DNA of 64,000 nt from Gammaproteobacteria bacterium (GCA_016712635.1 JADJQS010000015.1:186001-250000); one strand, 5' to 3'; shown: positions 46,299 to 55,091, numbered from the stretch's first letter. Made by a program: numbers and translations. Notes: a model not told the origin generated them from the sequence alone.

Positions 46299-49200
46299 AT
46301 GGGTCGGAATTTTAAAGTTCTTTCAGTTTGCTCTCTCTTTCTTATGCTGTGTTTCCTATCATTCAATGTGCCCGCTACGTTGGTGGATGATTGGCTATAT
46401 GAGACAGAAGATCCGACCTACTATTATAAGCCCACCAATCAATCCATTTTCTATCCAAAATCAAGAGATGCTTGTCTAGCGAAGAGGCCTGAGGGCACCT
46501 TTGTTCAAGGTCAGTACACGTCAACCTATTCCAATGTACATGCTGGCCATAACGGTGGGAGTATGGGCTGCTGGTACCACCTGTATGAGGTTAACAATTA
46601 TACTCAGCAGGTTAATGTTGATGCTGACATATTTGGACAAAACTGGGTCAGCAAGTATCGGGTTTGCGCACTAGGATTTAGCTACAACACATCCACAGGT
46701 GAATGTCGTCGCATTCGTGCAGTCGAAGAAAGCAGTTGTCCAGTTGGTAACCCGGTATACCCAGCTCGTGGCTACAAGATAGAGCTTGAGTACGATTATC
46801 AAAGTTCCGCAAGCCGCAGCCCACTATTTTTCGCTCGTCAATACGCCTCCTGGCATTTCATGCCGTACAGCAGCTCTGTTGGAGGTCATTGGATTATTCA
46901 TGTGTTCGGGCGATATCTAACACTAGATACCAGCTTTATTGTCGCTGTACGTGCTGTAGGGGGCGCAAAAAGTTTCGATTTGTCATCGGGTAATTGGGTG
47001 GCCCGCAGCCCCACACCCGACATTCTCGTAGCGTTCAACGATGGCAATGGCAGTGCGTGGCGTTACTACGATGCCGAGCGTCAGGCTTATGAATTTTATG
47101 ATTCAAATGGCGTCCTTCTCCGTGTCCAACAACTTAACGGGGACAGTTACGTTTTACACTACAGCGACAGCAATACACCCAGTGGTATTGCACCCTATCC
47201 CGGGCTTCTGATTGAGATTGAGGCAAGTAGTGGCGCCGCGATTGAGTTGTCATACAATTCTGAGGGCCGTCTTGTCGAAATGGAAGACCCGGCAGGACAA
47301 ACGTATTCCTATGCCTATGGTGATGGCGATAGTTTACCGGAAGATTATCTCAAATCCGTTCAATACCCCGATAATTCTGTTCGAGAATATAAATATGAAA
47401 CAGAGTTGAGTTCTCTCTCGTACTATATCAACGACGAAGAACCAGTGCCGCTAAGCTCAGCGGAAATTAACGCTCTTTCTGGTTATATAAGTGGTGTAAG
47501 TGGATCGGTTGATGATGAAGCCACGATACCACTAGAAAACTACACTGCTTTATTGGGCGAGAACCATCTTAGGCCCCTAACAGGAATTATTGATGAAAAC
47601 GGTGATCGGTATGCTACTTGGGAGTACGACACCGAAGGTCGGCCGTCCGTAACTACCCACGCGAGTAACGCAGACCGTTTCGATCTTCAATACAATTCCA
47701 ATGGATCAGTCCAGATCACCAACGCCCTGGGCGGCGTGAATACCTATAACTACCTCGCCCAAAGCCATCGCAAATTATTGACATCGATCTCGGGGAGTCC
47801 CTGTGTAAATTGCGGGTGCGGAAATGGTCAATCGATGACCTACAATTCAAATGGTACGCTGTGGAAGAGATACGACTGGAATGGTATTCAACATAGGTAC
47901 AGCTATGACAGTCGAGGCTTAGTAACCAACACTACTGAGGGTTACGGTACTAGCCAGCCACGCAGTATTACGACGACCTGGCACTCGACCCTGGCGTTAC
48001 CCACGCTGATCACGGAATCGGGCAAGACCACCGCCTTCACCTACGACAGCAACGGCCTGCTGACCCAGAAGACCATCACAGACACGAGTCTCGGCATTAG
48101 CCGCACCTGGACCTACGCCTATACCGGAAACGGTCAGCTCTACACGATCAACGGCCCGCGCACCGACGTCTCCGACATCACCACCTTCGCCTACGACAGC
48201 GCCGGCAATATCTCCTCGATCACCAATGCCTTAAGCCAGGTGACCCAGATCACCAGCTACGACGATCACGGCCATCCTCTGACCATCGTCGATCCCAACG
48301 GTCTCACCACCACCCTGACCTACGACCTGCGCGGCCGCCTGACGAGCCGCACCACCGGGGGCGAGACCACGACCTACACCTACGACAACGTGGGTCAGCT
48401 GACTCGAGTTACTTTGCCAGACGACAGCTATCTGGACTTCACCTACGATGAAGCCCACCGCCTGACCGGCATTGCTGACCGACTTGGGAACTACATCACC
48501 TACACCCTTGACGCCATGGGCAACCGCCTCCAGGAGGATGTCTTTGATCCCAACGACACCCTGACCCAGACCCGCTCCCGGGTCTACAGCACCATGAACC
48601 GCCTGCTGGAAGACCTCGGCGCCGACGACCAGTCCACCGAGTACGCCTACGACAACAACGGCAATCTGACCAGCAGCACCGACCCTCTCAGCCATACCAC
48701 CGGCCGGACCTACGATGCGCTGAACCGGATTACTCAGGTCACCGATCCCAACTCCGGAGTCACCGGCTTCACCTACAATGCCCGTGACCAACTGACCCAG
48801 GTGACCGACGCGCGCAGCCACAGCACCAGCTACACCGTGGATGCCCTCGACAACCTGAAGCAGATCGTGAGCCCCGATACCGGCACTACCAACAACACCT
48901 ATGATGCCGCCGGGAACCTGTTGACCAGCACCGACGCCCGCGGCGCCGTCACCACCTCCACCTACGATGCCCTGAATCGCATCACCCAGGTCAGTTCCGT
49001 CCTGAGCGGCAACACGGTGACGACGACCTTCACCTACGACACCGGGACCTACGGGATCGGGCATCTGACGGGCATGAGCGATGCCACCAGCACAACCAGC
49101 TACACCTATGACATCAAGGGTCGGCTCACGTCCAAAACCCAGACCCTCGGATCGGTCAATCTAACCACGAGATACACCTACGACAGCGACGGCCACCTGA

Positions 49201-50621
49201 CCCAGATGACCTACCCCTCCGGGAAGGTGGTGAGCTACGACTACGACCTGCAGGGACGTATAGCAGCCATCGAGGTCGACAGCACGACCCTGCTCGAGGA
49301 TGTCGCGTATGCCCCGCTGGGCGGGGCAGTTGGCTGGACCTGGGGTAACAGCAGCACCTACAGCCGACCGCTCGATGAGGATGGACGAGTCGCCTCCTAC
49401 ACCCTGGGCGGCACGGCCACCAACCTGACCTACGACGATGCGAGCCGGATCACCGCCGTCGGCAGTCAGAGCTACGGCTACGACGTACTGGATCGGTTGA
49501 CCAGCTACTCTGGAATCGCTAGCCAGGCTTTCAGCTATGACGCCACCGGCAACCGCACCCTGTTCACGGAAGGTGCCAACAGCGACACCTACAGCATCGT
49601 CTCGACCAACAACCGGATCACGAGCATCAGCGGGATCCACAACCGGAGCTACAGTTACGCCAACAACGGTAACGTTACCGGGGACAGTACGCACACCTAC
49701 ACCTACGACCCCAGGAACCGCCTCACCGGCGTCGACGGCACCACCATCTACACACTCAACGGCCTCGGTCAGCGCATCAAGAAGACGGTCTCCAGCACCA
49801 GTACCCTGTTTATCTACGACGAGCAAGGAAGACTGATCGGGGAGTACGACAACGCTGGCACAGCCATCAATGAGACCGTCTACCTCGAAGACCAGCCGGT
49901 GGGCGTTCTGAAGTCGAGCGCGATCTACTACGTCCATACCGATCATCTCAACACCCCGCGGGCAATCAGCGACACCTCGAACACCATGATCTGGCGCTGG
50001 GACAGCGATCCCTTTGGTACTACGGTCGCGAACGAGGACCCGGATACCAACAGTGTGACCTTCACCTACAATTTGCGCTTCCCGGGGCAGTACTATGATC
50101 AGGAATCTGGACTCAGCTACAATTACTTCCGGGATTATGACCCGGTCACCGGACGGTACAATGAGAGTGATCCGATTGGGTTAGCCGGTGGATTCAATAC
50201 CTACGCCTATGTGGGTAATACTCCACTGGAATTCATTGATCCCCTGGGGCTTACTGCTATCCCCATAACAACTCCAGCTATACCTCCAGGCGGACAAAAT
50301 ACAAGTATTGGCGGTTATGACTGGAGCGCGCCATTCTGGCCCAAATGGATACGTGATTTAACTGATCCCTACCGTAATAAGGAAGATAAATCTCGAACTC
50401 AGTCAAAACCAGACAACTGCCCAACAGACACCGTGCCACTTGATAAAGCCAAGAAAAAATTTGGTTTAAAGGGTGAGGATCATAACAAAATCAAGGGCCG
50501 AAGCGGCACGAAAAGTGGGCCAAAAGATTGGGTTGGAATAGCGCCAAATGGAGATGTTATTACTACAAATCCTGATGGTAGCGCTGAAAATTGGGGTAAT
50601 TATAAAGACTTTTTGAATTAA
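46299..50621 (+). CDS. Secreted RHS-repeat polymorphic toxin C, intact
   Basis: A 1440-residue protein. It has a Sec signal peptide (VCSLFLMLCFLSFNVPAT), an N-terminal domain of about 150 residues with several cysteines, then a long RHS/YD-repeat shell (YDSNGLLTQK, YDLRGRLTSRT and many more) ending at DPVTGRYNESDPIGLAGG. The tip of about 130 residues is unlike RHS B. It ends in a compact polar domain (DHNKIKG, KDWVGIAPNGDVITTNPDG) resembling short polymorphic-toxin C-terminal domains. I cannot name the activity. No PAAR or VgrG part is present, so export by Sec rather than type VI is suggested. A DUF4279-like gene follows after 11 bp. Confidence 0.85.
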   Translation: MGRNFKVLSVCSLFLMLCFLSFNVPATLVDDWLYETEDPTYYYKPTNQSIFYPKSRDACLAKRPEGTFVQGQYTSTYSNVHAGHNGGSMGCWYHLYEVNNYTQQVNVDADIFGQNWVSKYRVCALGFSYNTSTGECRRIRAVEESSCPVGNPVYPARGYKIELEYDYQSSASRSPLFFARQYASWHFMPYSSSVGGHWIIHVFGRYLTLDTSFIVAVRAVGGAKSFDLSSGNWVARSPTPDILVAFNDGNGSAWRYYDAERQAYEFYDSNGVLLRVQQLNGDSYVLHYSDSNTPSGIAPYPGLLIEIEASSGAAIELSYNSEGRLVEMEDPAGQTYSYAYGDGDSLPEDYLKSVQYPDNSVREYKYETELSSLSYYINDEEPVPLSSAEINALSGYISGVSGSVDDEATIPLENYTALLGENHLRPLTGIIDENGDRYATWEYDTEGRPSVTTHASNADRFDLQYNSNGSVQITNALGGVNTYNYLAQSHRKLLTSISGSPCVNCGCGNGQSMTYNSNGTLWKRYDWNGIQHRYSYDSRGLVTNTTEGYGTSQPRSITTTWHSTLALPTLITESGKTTAFTYDSNGLLTQKTITDTSLGISRTWTYAYTGNGQLYTINGPRTDVSDITTFAYDSAGNISSITNALSQVTQITSYDDHGHPLTIVDPNGLTTTLTYDLRGRLTSRTTGGETTTYTYDNVGQLTRVTLPDDSYLDFTYDEAHRLTGIADRLGNYITYTLDAMGNRLQEDVFDPNDTLTQTRSRVYSTMNRLLEDLGADDQSTEYAYDNNGNLTSSTDPLSHTTGRTYDALNRITQVTDPNSGVTGFTYNARDQLTQVTDARSHSTSYTVDALDNLKQIVSPDTGTTNNTYDAAGNLLTSTDARGAVTTSTYDALNRITQVSSVLSGNTVTTTFTYDTGTYGIGHLTGMSDATSTTSYTYDIKGRLTSKTQTLGSVNLTTRYTYDSDGHLTQMTYPSGKVVSYDYDLQGRIAAIEVDSTTLLEDVAYAPLGGAVGWTWGNSSTYSRPLDEDGRVASYTLGGTATNLTYDDASRITAVGSQSYGYDVLDRLTSYSGIASQAFSYDATGNRTLFTEGANSDTYSIVSTNNRITSISGIHNRSYSYANNGNVTGDSTHTYTYDPRNRLTGVDGTTIYTLNGLGQRIKKTVSSTSTLFIYDEQGRLIGEYDNAGTAINETVYLEDQPVGVLKSSAIYYVHTDHLNTPRAISDTSNTMIWRWDSDPFGTTVANEDPDTNSVTFTYNLRFPGQYYDQESGLSYNYFRDYDPVTGRYNESDPIGLAGGFNTYAYVGNTPLEFIDPLGLTAIPITTPAIPPGGQNTSIGGYDWSAPFWPKWIRDLTDPYRNKEDKSRTQSKPDNCPTDTVPLDKAKKKFGLKGEDHNKIKGRSGTKSGPKDWVGIAPNGDVITTNPDGSAENWGNYKDFLN

Positions 50622-50632
50622 TTAGGTGATTC

Positions 50633-51046
50633 ATGAATGAATATGAGTTTGAGATTTCGTTTCGCGTTACGCACCCATCTATGTCGCCTGATGCTATTTG
50701 TACCCTACTTTCCATGAACACAGACGTTAAAAGGAATGTGGGAGACGCCAGAGTTAATTCAAAAGGGAAGCCATTGCCAGGAGTATGGAAAGAAACTTAC
50801 TGTGGTTTTGATGTGCCAAAGAAAGAAGGAGACTCAATTCCAATGTGTCTCGAAAATATGTTAAACAATTTAAAACGTCGAAGAAGTGAGATTGAAGAAA
50901 TTCATTCAACCGGTGGTACTTTGGAGTTTTATATTCTTTCAGCACCTAAAGAGCTAACATTTGGAGAAAAATTTGGGTGGAAAATTTTAAGTGAGTTAGC
51001 TAATCATAAAATAGATCTATCGTTAGAAATCCATGAGCCCAACTGA
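50633..51046 (+). CDS. DUF4279-like protein, probable immunity to RHS C
   Basis: A 137-residue soluble protein without a signal peptide. The start (YEFEISFRVTHPSMSPDAICTLL), GDARVNSKGKPLPGVWKETYC and the C-terminal ILSELANHKIDLSLEIHE match the general DUF4279 pattern; members of that family are often found beside polymorphic toxins. It starts 11 bp after RHS C, the same gap as in module B. The gene is AT-rich. A soluble cytoplasmic immunity protein would fit a toxin tip that acts in the cytoplasm. Confidence 0.65.
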   Translation: MNEYEFEISFRVTHPSMSPDAICTLLSMNTDVKRNVGDARVNSKGKPLPGVWKETYCGFDVPKKEGDSIPMCLENMLNNLKRRRSEIEEIHSTGGTLEFYILSAPKELTFGEKFGWKILSELANHKIDLSLEIHEPN

Positions 51047-51110
51047 TAGCTAATCACTCTCAAAGAGTTGGTTTATAGAGACTATCCAAGTCGTCTTAAT
51101 TTAGATTTGG

Positions 51111-51136
51111 ATCAAGGGGTCAGAGTACTTGAAAAC
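51111..51136 (+). repeat. 26-bp repeat, right copy
   Basis: Identical to 36638-36663, in the same orientation, without a transposase gene beside it. The sequence diverges immediately after. It ends five bases before the comM stop codon (51142-51144). Confidence 0.85.
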
Positions 51137-51141
51137 GTAGC

Positions 51142-52653
51142 TTATGTAGTCCATCTACGGTCCAGTGTTCTATAACTTATCGCCTCGCCAAGGTGCGTGT
51201 GACCGATGTGCTCAGCGGAGTCGAGGTCCGCAATGGTGCGCGCCACCTTGAGAATTCGATGATAGGCGCGCGCCGATAAGCCCAGCCGCTCCGCCGCTTT
51301 TTCGAGCAGATCTGTTCCTCGTCTATCGATGGCGCAGCTCTTCTCGATTTCCCTCGGCGCAAGTTGATGTGCGGGTTTCCCGTCACGCGCGATCTGGCGT
51401 GCGCGTGCATGCACGACGCGCTCGCGCACCTGCGCGCTGGTGGGCATTGATTCATTCGTGTCCTGCCGCAATGCGGCGCGCGGCAGCGCGGGCACCTCGA
51501 TGTGCATGTCGATGCGGTCGAGCAGCGGCCCCGAGACCCGCGCGCGGTAACGCTGGATTTGTTCCGCGGTGCAACGACATCGGCCCGAGGAATCACCCAG
51601 GTGTCCACAGTTGCAGGGGTTCATCGCCGCGACGAGCTGGAAGCGGGCGGGGAATTCGCACTGGCGCGCCGCGCGCGAGATCATGATGCGGCCCGATTCC
51701 AGCGGTTCGCGCAACACCTCGAGCACGCGGCGGTCGAATTCGGGGAGCTCGTCCAGAAACAGTACGCCATTGTGCGCCAGCGAGATTTCTCCGGGGCGGG
51801 GCGAGCTGCCGCCGCCGACCAGCGCGATGCCGGAGGCGGTGTGATGCGGGGCGCGGAACGGTCGTTCCCGCCAGTGCCGGATCTCGAAGCCATTGCCGCT
51901 TATGGAGGCGATGGCGGCGGTCTCCAATGCTTCCTGATCCGTCATCAGCGGCAGAATGCCGGGCAGGCGGCTCGCGAGCATGGTCTTGCCGGTCCCGGGT
52001 GGTCCAATCATCAACAGGCTGTGTCCGCCCGCCGCCGCGATCTCGAGCGCGCGCCTGGCGTGATGTTGTCCGCGTACATCGGCAAGATCCTCAGTGACGA
52101 TGCGTGCCGGAATTGCCGGCATGATCATGGGCGGCAGTTCGCGCGCGCCGCTCAGATGGGCGCAGACCTCGAGCAGGTGATGCGCGGCATGGAGCGTCGC
52201 TGCCTCGGCCAGGGCGCCTTCCGCGGCGTTCGCCGCCGGAACGATGAGGGCACGTCCCGCGTCCGTCGCGGCGAGCGCGGCCGGCAGTATGCCGCGGACC
52301 CCGCGCAATTCGCCGGTCAGCGCCAGCTCGGCAATGAATTCGTGGTGCCGACACGCGGCGGGCGGCAACTGACCCGAGGCGACGAGGATGCCGAGCGCGA
52401 TGGCGAGGTCGTAGCGGCCGCCCTCCTTGGGCAGGTCGGCCGGTGCCAGGTTGATCGTGATGCGGCGGGCCGGAAATTCGAAGTTGGCGTTGAGCAGCGC
52501 GGCGCGCACGCGCTCCTTGCTCTCCTTGACCGCGGCCTCGGGCAGGCCGACGATCGCGAGCGCGGGCAGGCCGTTGGAGATGTGGACCTCGACCGTGACC
52601 AGCGGAGCGTCAACGCCGGTCTGGGCGCGGGAATATATGACTGCCAGCGACAC
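51142..52653 (-). CDS. comM: ComM/YifB-family AAA+ ATPase (Mg-chelatase-like)
   Basis: A 503-residue protein of the YifB/ComM family, a hexameric helicase that promotes branch migration during natural transformation. It has an N-terminal Lon-substrate-like domain (VEVHISNGLPALAIVGLPEAAVKES), Walker A GPPGTGKTM, Walker B GVLFLDELPEF, a zinc-finger-like cluster (NPCNCGHLGDSSGRCRC) and a C-terminal Mg_chelatase_C domain ending YRTLDRRWTT. The last four residues are not typical of the family and lie where the RHS island joins, so the insertion may have replaced the extreme 3' end. DNA uptake through the type IV pilus genes in this window would fit. Confidence 0.92.
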   Translation of the reverse strand: MSLAVIYSRAQTGVDAPLVTVEVHISNGLPALAIVGLPEAAVKESKERVRAALLNANFEFPARRITINLAPADLPKEGGRYDLAIALGILVASGQLPPAACRHHEFIAELALTGELRGVRGILPAALAATDAGRALIVPAANAAEGALAEAATLHAAHHLLEVCAHLSGARELPPMIMPAIPARIVTEDLADVRGQHHARRALEIAAAGGHSLLMIGPPGTGKTMLASRLPGILPLMTDQEALETAAIASISGNGFEIRHWRERPFRAPHHTASGIALVGGGSSPRPGEISLAHNGVLFLDELPEFDRRVLEVLREPLESGRIMISRAARQCEFPARFQLVAAMNPCNCGHLGDSSGRCRCTAEQIQRYRARVSGPLLDRIDMHIEVPALPRAALRQDTNESMPTSAQVRERVVHARARQIARDGKPAHQLAPREIEKSCAIDRRGTDLLEKAAERLGLSARAYHRILKVARTIADLDSAEHIGHTHLGEAISYRTLDRRWTT

Positions 52654-52731
52654 CGTATCTCATCCTTGAAATCCCGTTGTCCGACACCCGGAGTGGCGCC
52701 GGGCGGCGTGTCTATTTGTATAACCGCGGGG

Positions 52732-52986
52732 CTACGTCCCTCCCTGCAGCCTCTGTTCCAGTTCGTCCACGCGCACCTTCAGTTCGTCGAGTCTCTCCCG
52801 CGTGCGCGCGAGCAGATTTTCCTGTACCTCCAGTTCCTCGCGCGTCACCAGGTCGAGACGGGTGAAGGCGCTGTTGAGCACGGCGCGGAAGTTTCGCTCG
52901 AGGTCCTGCTTGAGGGCACGCGCGCCCTCCGGGACCGCGTTGCTCAGGCGGTGGCTGAGGTCTTCGATGATCTTGGGGTCTAGCAT
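52732..52986 (-). CDS. ubiK: Ubiquinone biosynthesis accessory factor UbiK
   Basis: An 84-residue protein of the BMFP/YqiC family that assists the ubiquinone-synthesis complex under aerobic conditions. It has the family pattern LDPKIIEDLSHRLSNAVPEG at the N terminus and a C-terminal coiled coil (LLARTRERLDELKVRVDELEQRL). The start at 52986 is chosen because similarity begins there; the frame extends upstream to 53229 without homology. It is divergent from glnK. Confidence 0.88.
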   Translation of the reverse strand: MLDPKIIEDLSHRLSNAVPEGARALKQDLERNFRAVLNSAFTRLDLVTREELEVQENLLARTRERLDELKVRVDELEQRLQGGT

Positions 52987-53060
52987 CGCGGGTTCCGTCG
53001 CAAGCCGGGGGATGGAGAGAGTGTACGTGATCCGGCCGGTCTGATTAAACCCGTCGATGC

Positions 53061-53075
53061 GCACAATTAAGGTGC
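53061..53075 (+). promoter_or_regulatory. NtrC-type enhancer site upstream of glnK
   Basis: GCACA-ATTAA-GGTGC matches the NtrC consensus GCACC-N5-GGTGC with one mismatch. A further half-site (GGTGC) is at 53103-53107. Centred about 130 bp upstream of the predicted start, it is at a normal enhancer distance for sigma-54 activation. Confidence 0.55.
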
Positions 53076-53173
53076 ATTTGTCGATCGGAGCCAGTTCATT
53101 TTGGTGCGCAACCCGTGGCCGGAATGTGGGGAAAATATCGTCAATACTTTGATTATAAATGAAATATTTTCTA

Positions 53174-53190
53174 TGGCATGGATGCTGCAC
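53174..53190 (+). promoter_or_regulatory. Sigma-54-type promoter of glnK-amtB
   Basis: TGGCATGGATGCTGCAC has GG at 53175-53176 and GC at 53187-53188 with exactly 10 bases between them, the -24/-12 pattern of sigma-54. Transcription would start near 53200, about 73 nt before glnK. With the NtrC-like site this predicts expression under nitrogen limitation. Confidence 0.65.
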
Positions 53191-53272
53191 TTCACTGTCT
53201 GTCCGTAAGTCGACCCAGGGATTTTCCATCCCGCGGCAGCAATCCTATGTGCATTCAAAAGAGGGAAATGTC

Positions 53273-53611
53273 ATGAAGCTAGTCAGCGCGATTATCAAGC
53301 CGTTCAAGCTCGACGATGTTCGCGAAGCCCTGTCCGACATCGGCGTGCAAGGCATCACCGTGACCGAGGTCAAGGGTTTCGGGCGCCAGAAGGGGCACAC
53401 CGAGCTGTATCGGGGCGCCGAGTACGTGGTCGATTTTCTCCCCAAGGTGAAGATCGAGGTGGCCGTCGATGACGGTCTGTATGAACAGGTGATCGAAGCA
53501 ATTACCAAATCTGCCCAGACCGGCAAGATCGGTGACGGCAAGATCTTTGTATTTAACCTTGAGCAGGCGGTGCGCATCCGTACGGGTGAAACCGGCACCG
53601 ACGCACTGTGA
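53273..53611 (+). CDS. glnK: P-II nitrogen regulatory protein
   Basis: A 112-residue trimeric signal protein that senses 2-oxoglutarate, ATP/ADP and glutamine (by uridylylation). The uridylylation site Y51 is present in the T-loop (GAEYVVDF), as are the PII signatures (IIKPFKLDDVREAL, GKIGDGKIFV, RIRTGETG). It starts at 53273 after GAGGGAAA. amtB follows 19 bp on, so it is the GlnK type that plugs the AmtB channel when ammonium is plentiful. Confidence 0.95.
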   Translation: MKLVSAIIKPFKLDDVREALSDIGVQGITVTEVKGFGRQKGHTELYRGAEYVVDFLPKVKIEVAVDDGLYEQVIEAITKSAQTGKIGDGKIFVFNLEQAVRIRTGETGTDAL

Positions 53612-53630
53612 CACACTGGGAGGAATCGAA

Positions 53631-55037
53631 ATGAAGCAATATAAGAATCTGGTACGCGCCCTGCTGACGCTGCTGTTGCTGGCGGTGGCCTTCGGCGCAT
53701 GGGCCCAAGACGAGACGATGTCGCCGGAACCCGCCATGGAGGCTGTAATGGAGGCCGCTGTGGAGGAAGCCGCCCCGGCCGAGGAGCCGGCAGCGGAAGC
53801 GGGTCCGACCCTGAACTCGGGCGATACGGCGTGGATGCTGACATCCACCGCGCTCGTGCTGCTCATGACCATCCCCGGCCTGGCCCTGTTCTACGCCGGC
53901 ATGGTGCGCTCGAAGAACGTTCTGTCGGTGATGATGCAGTGTTTCGCCATCACCTGCATGATCAGCGTGCTGTGGATGATGTTCGGTTACAGCCTGGCAT
54001 TTGACACCACCGGTATGGAAAAGGGTGTGACCAACTTCAGCTCCTTTGTTGGCGGCCTGGGCAAGGCCTTCCTGTCCGGCATGGAGAAGGAGAGTCTGGT
54101 GCTCGCCATCCCCGAGAGCGTGTTCATGACCTTCCAGATGACCTTCGCCATCATCACGCCGGCGCTGATCGTCGGCGCCTTCGCGGAGCGCATGAAGTTC
54201 TCGGCCATGCTGTGGTTCATGGGCATCTGGTCGCTGGTCGTATACGCCCCCATCGCACACATGGTGTGGAGCGGCGACGGCGGCTACTTCTGGGACATGG
54301 GCGTGCTGGACTTCGCCGGCGGCACCGTGGTGCATATCAACGCCGGTATTGCGGGCCTGGTCGCGGCCCTGGTGCTGGGCAAGCGCAAGGGCTGGCCGAC
54401 CACCCCGATGGCGCCGCATAATCTGGCGCTCACGGTGATCGGCGCCGCCATGCTGTGGGTCGGCTGGTTCGGCTTCAACGCGGGTTCCGCGGTGGCGGCC
54501 GACGGTCGTGCGGGCATGGCGATGGCAGTGACCCAGATCGCCACGGCGGCCGCGGCGCTGGCGTGGATGTTCAGCGAGTGGCTGTCGCACGGCAAGCCGA
54601 GCGTGCTGGGTATCGTGTCCGGTGCGATCGCCGGCCTGGTCGCCATCACCCCGGCCTCGGGCTTCGTTGGACCGACGGGTGCGCTCATCATCGGCATCGC
54701 GGCCGGCATCATCTGCTTCCTGGCCTCCACCAAGCTCAAGCGCGCCTTGAAGTACGATGACTCGCTCGATGTGTTCGGCGTGCATGCGGTCGGCGGCATC
54801 GTCGGCGCCCTGCTCACCGGGTTCTTGGCCGTGGAGTCCATCGGTGGCTACGCGGGCAGCTTCGGCCAGTTCATGATCCAGGTGAAGGGCGTGGCGATTA
54901 CGGTGATCTACTGCGCCGTCGCCACATTCATCATCCTGAAGGTCCTGGATGTGATCATGGGCCTGCGCGTGAACGAGGAACAGGAGACTGAAGGCCTCGA
55001 CCTCTCGCTGCACGATGAGCGCGGCTACAACCTCTAA
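53631..55037 (+). CDS. amtB: Ammonium transporter AmtB
   Basis: A 468-residue ammonium channel with an N-terminal signal peptide (LLTLLLLAVAFGAWAQ), an acidic Glu/Ala/Pro-rich linker (about 25-60) and eleven helices. Conserved pore features are visible: DTAWMLTSTALVLLMTIPGLALFYAG, the twin histidines in FAGGTVVHINAGIAGLV and FGVHAVGGIVGALLTG. The ATG has GGGAGGAA upstream. It is co-transcribed with glnK and ends at a strong terminator. Confidence 0.96.
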   Translation: MKQYKNLVRALLTLLLLAVAFGAWAQDETMSPEPAMEAVMEAAVEEAAPAEEPAAEAGPTLNSGDTAWMLTSTALVLLMTIPGLALFYAGMVRSKNVLSVMMQCFAITCMISVLWMMFGYSLAFDTTGMEKGVTNFSSFVGGLGKAFLSGMEKESLVLAIPESVFMTFQMTFAIITPALIVGAFAERMKFSAMLWFMGIWSLVVYAPIAHMVWSGDGGYFWDMGVLDFAGGTVVHINAGIAGLVAALVLGKRKGWPTTPMAPHNLALTVIGAAMLWVGWFGFNAGSAVAADGRAGMAMAVTQIATAAAALAWMFSEWLSHGKPSVLGIVSGAIAGLVAITPASGFVGPTGALIIGIAAGIICFLASTKLKRALKYDDSLDVFGVHAVGGIVGALLTGFLAVESIGGYAGSFGQFMIQVKGVAITVIYCAVATFIILKVLDVIMGLRVNEEQETEGLDLSLHDERGYNL

Positions 55038-55062
55038 CAACGATTCAGGCTGTATCTTAAGC

Positions 55063-55091
55063 AAGGGCGCCGTAAGGCGCCCTTCTTTTTT
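55063..55091 (+). terminator. Rho-independent terminator after amtB
   Basis: AAGGGCGCC (55063-55071) pairs perfectly with 55076-55084 around a GTAA loop, followed by six T residues (55086-55091). Confidence 0.92.

Larger units (their letters stand above)
36637..51136. mobile_element. RHS/RAYT accessory island
   Basis: The region runs from the left RAYT end to a second copy of the same 26-bp sequence at 51111-51136. It contains a RAYT, three RHS genes, two double-XRE regulators and three small downstream genes. Many parts are clearly AT-richer than the host genes (39.0-39.8, 40.4-41.2, 45.9-46.5 and 50.2-51.1 kb). The right edge lies five bases from the comM stop codon. Movement as one unit is inference from the flanking repeats; stepwise assembly is equally possible. 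Confidence 0.55.

Noticed and set aside
53553..55064. Minus-strand open frame opposite amtB
   Set aside because: It is antisense to a clear transporter gene and is His/Asp/Arg-rich as expected for a shadow.
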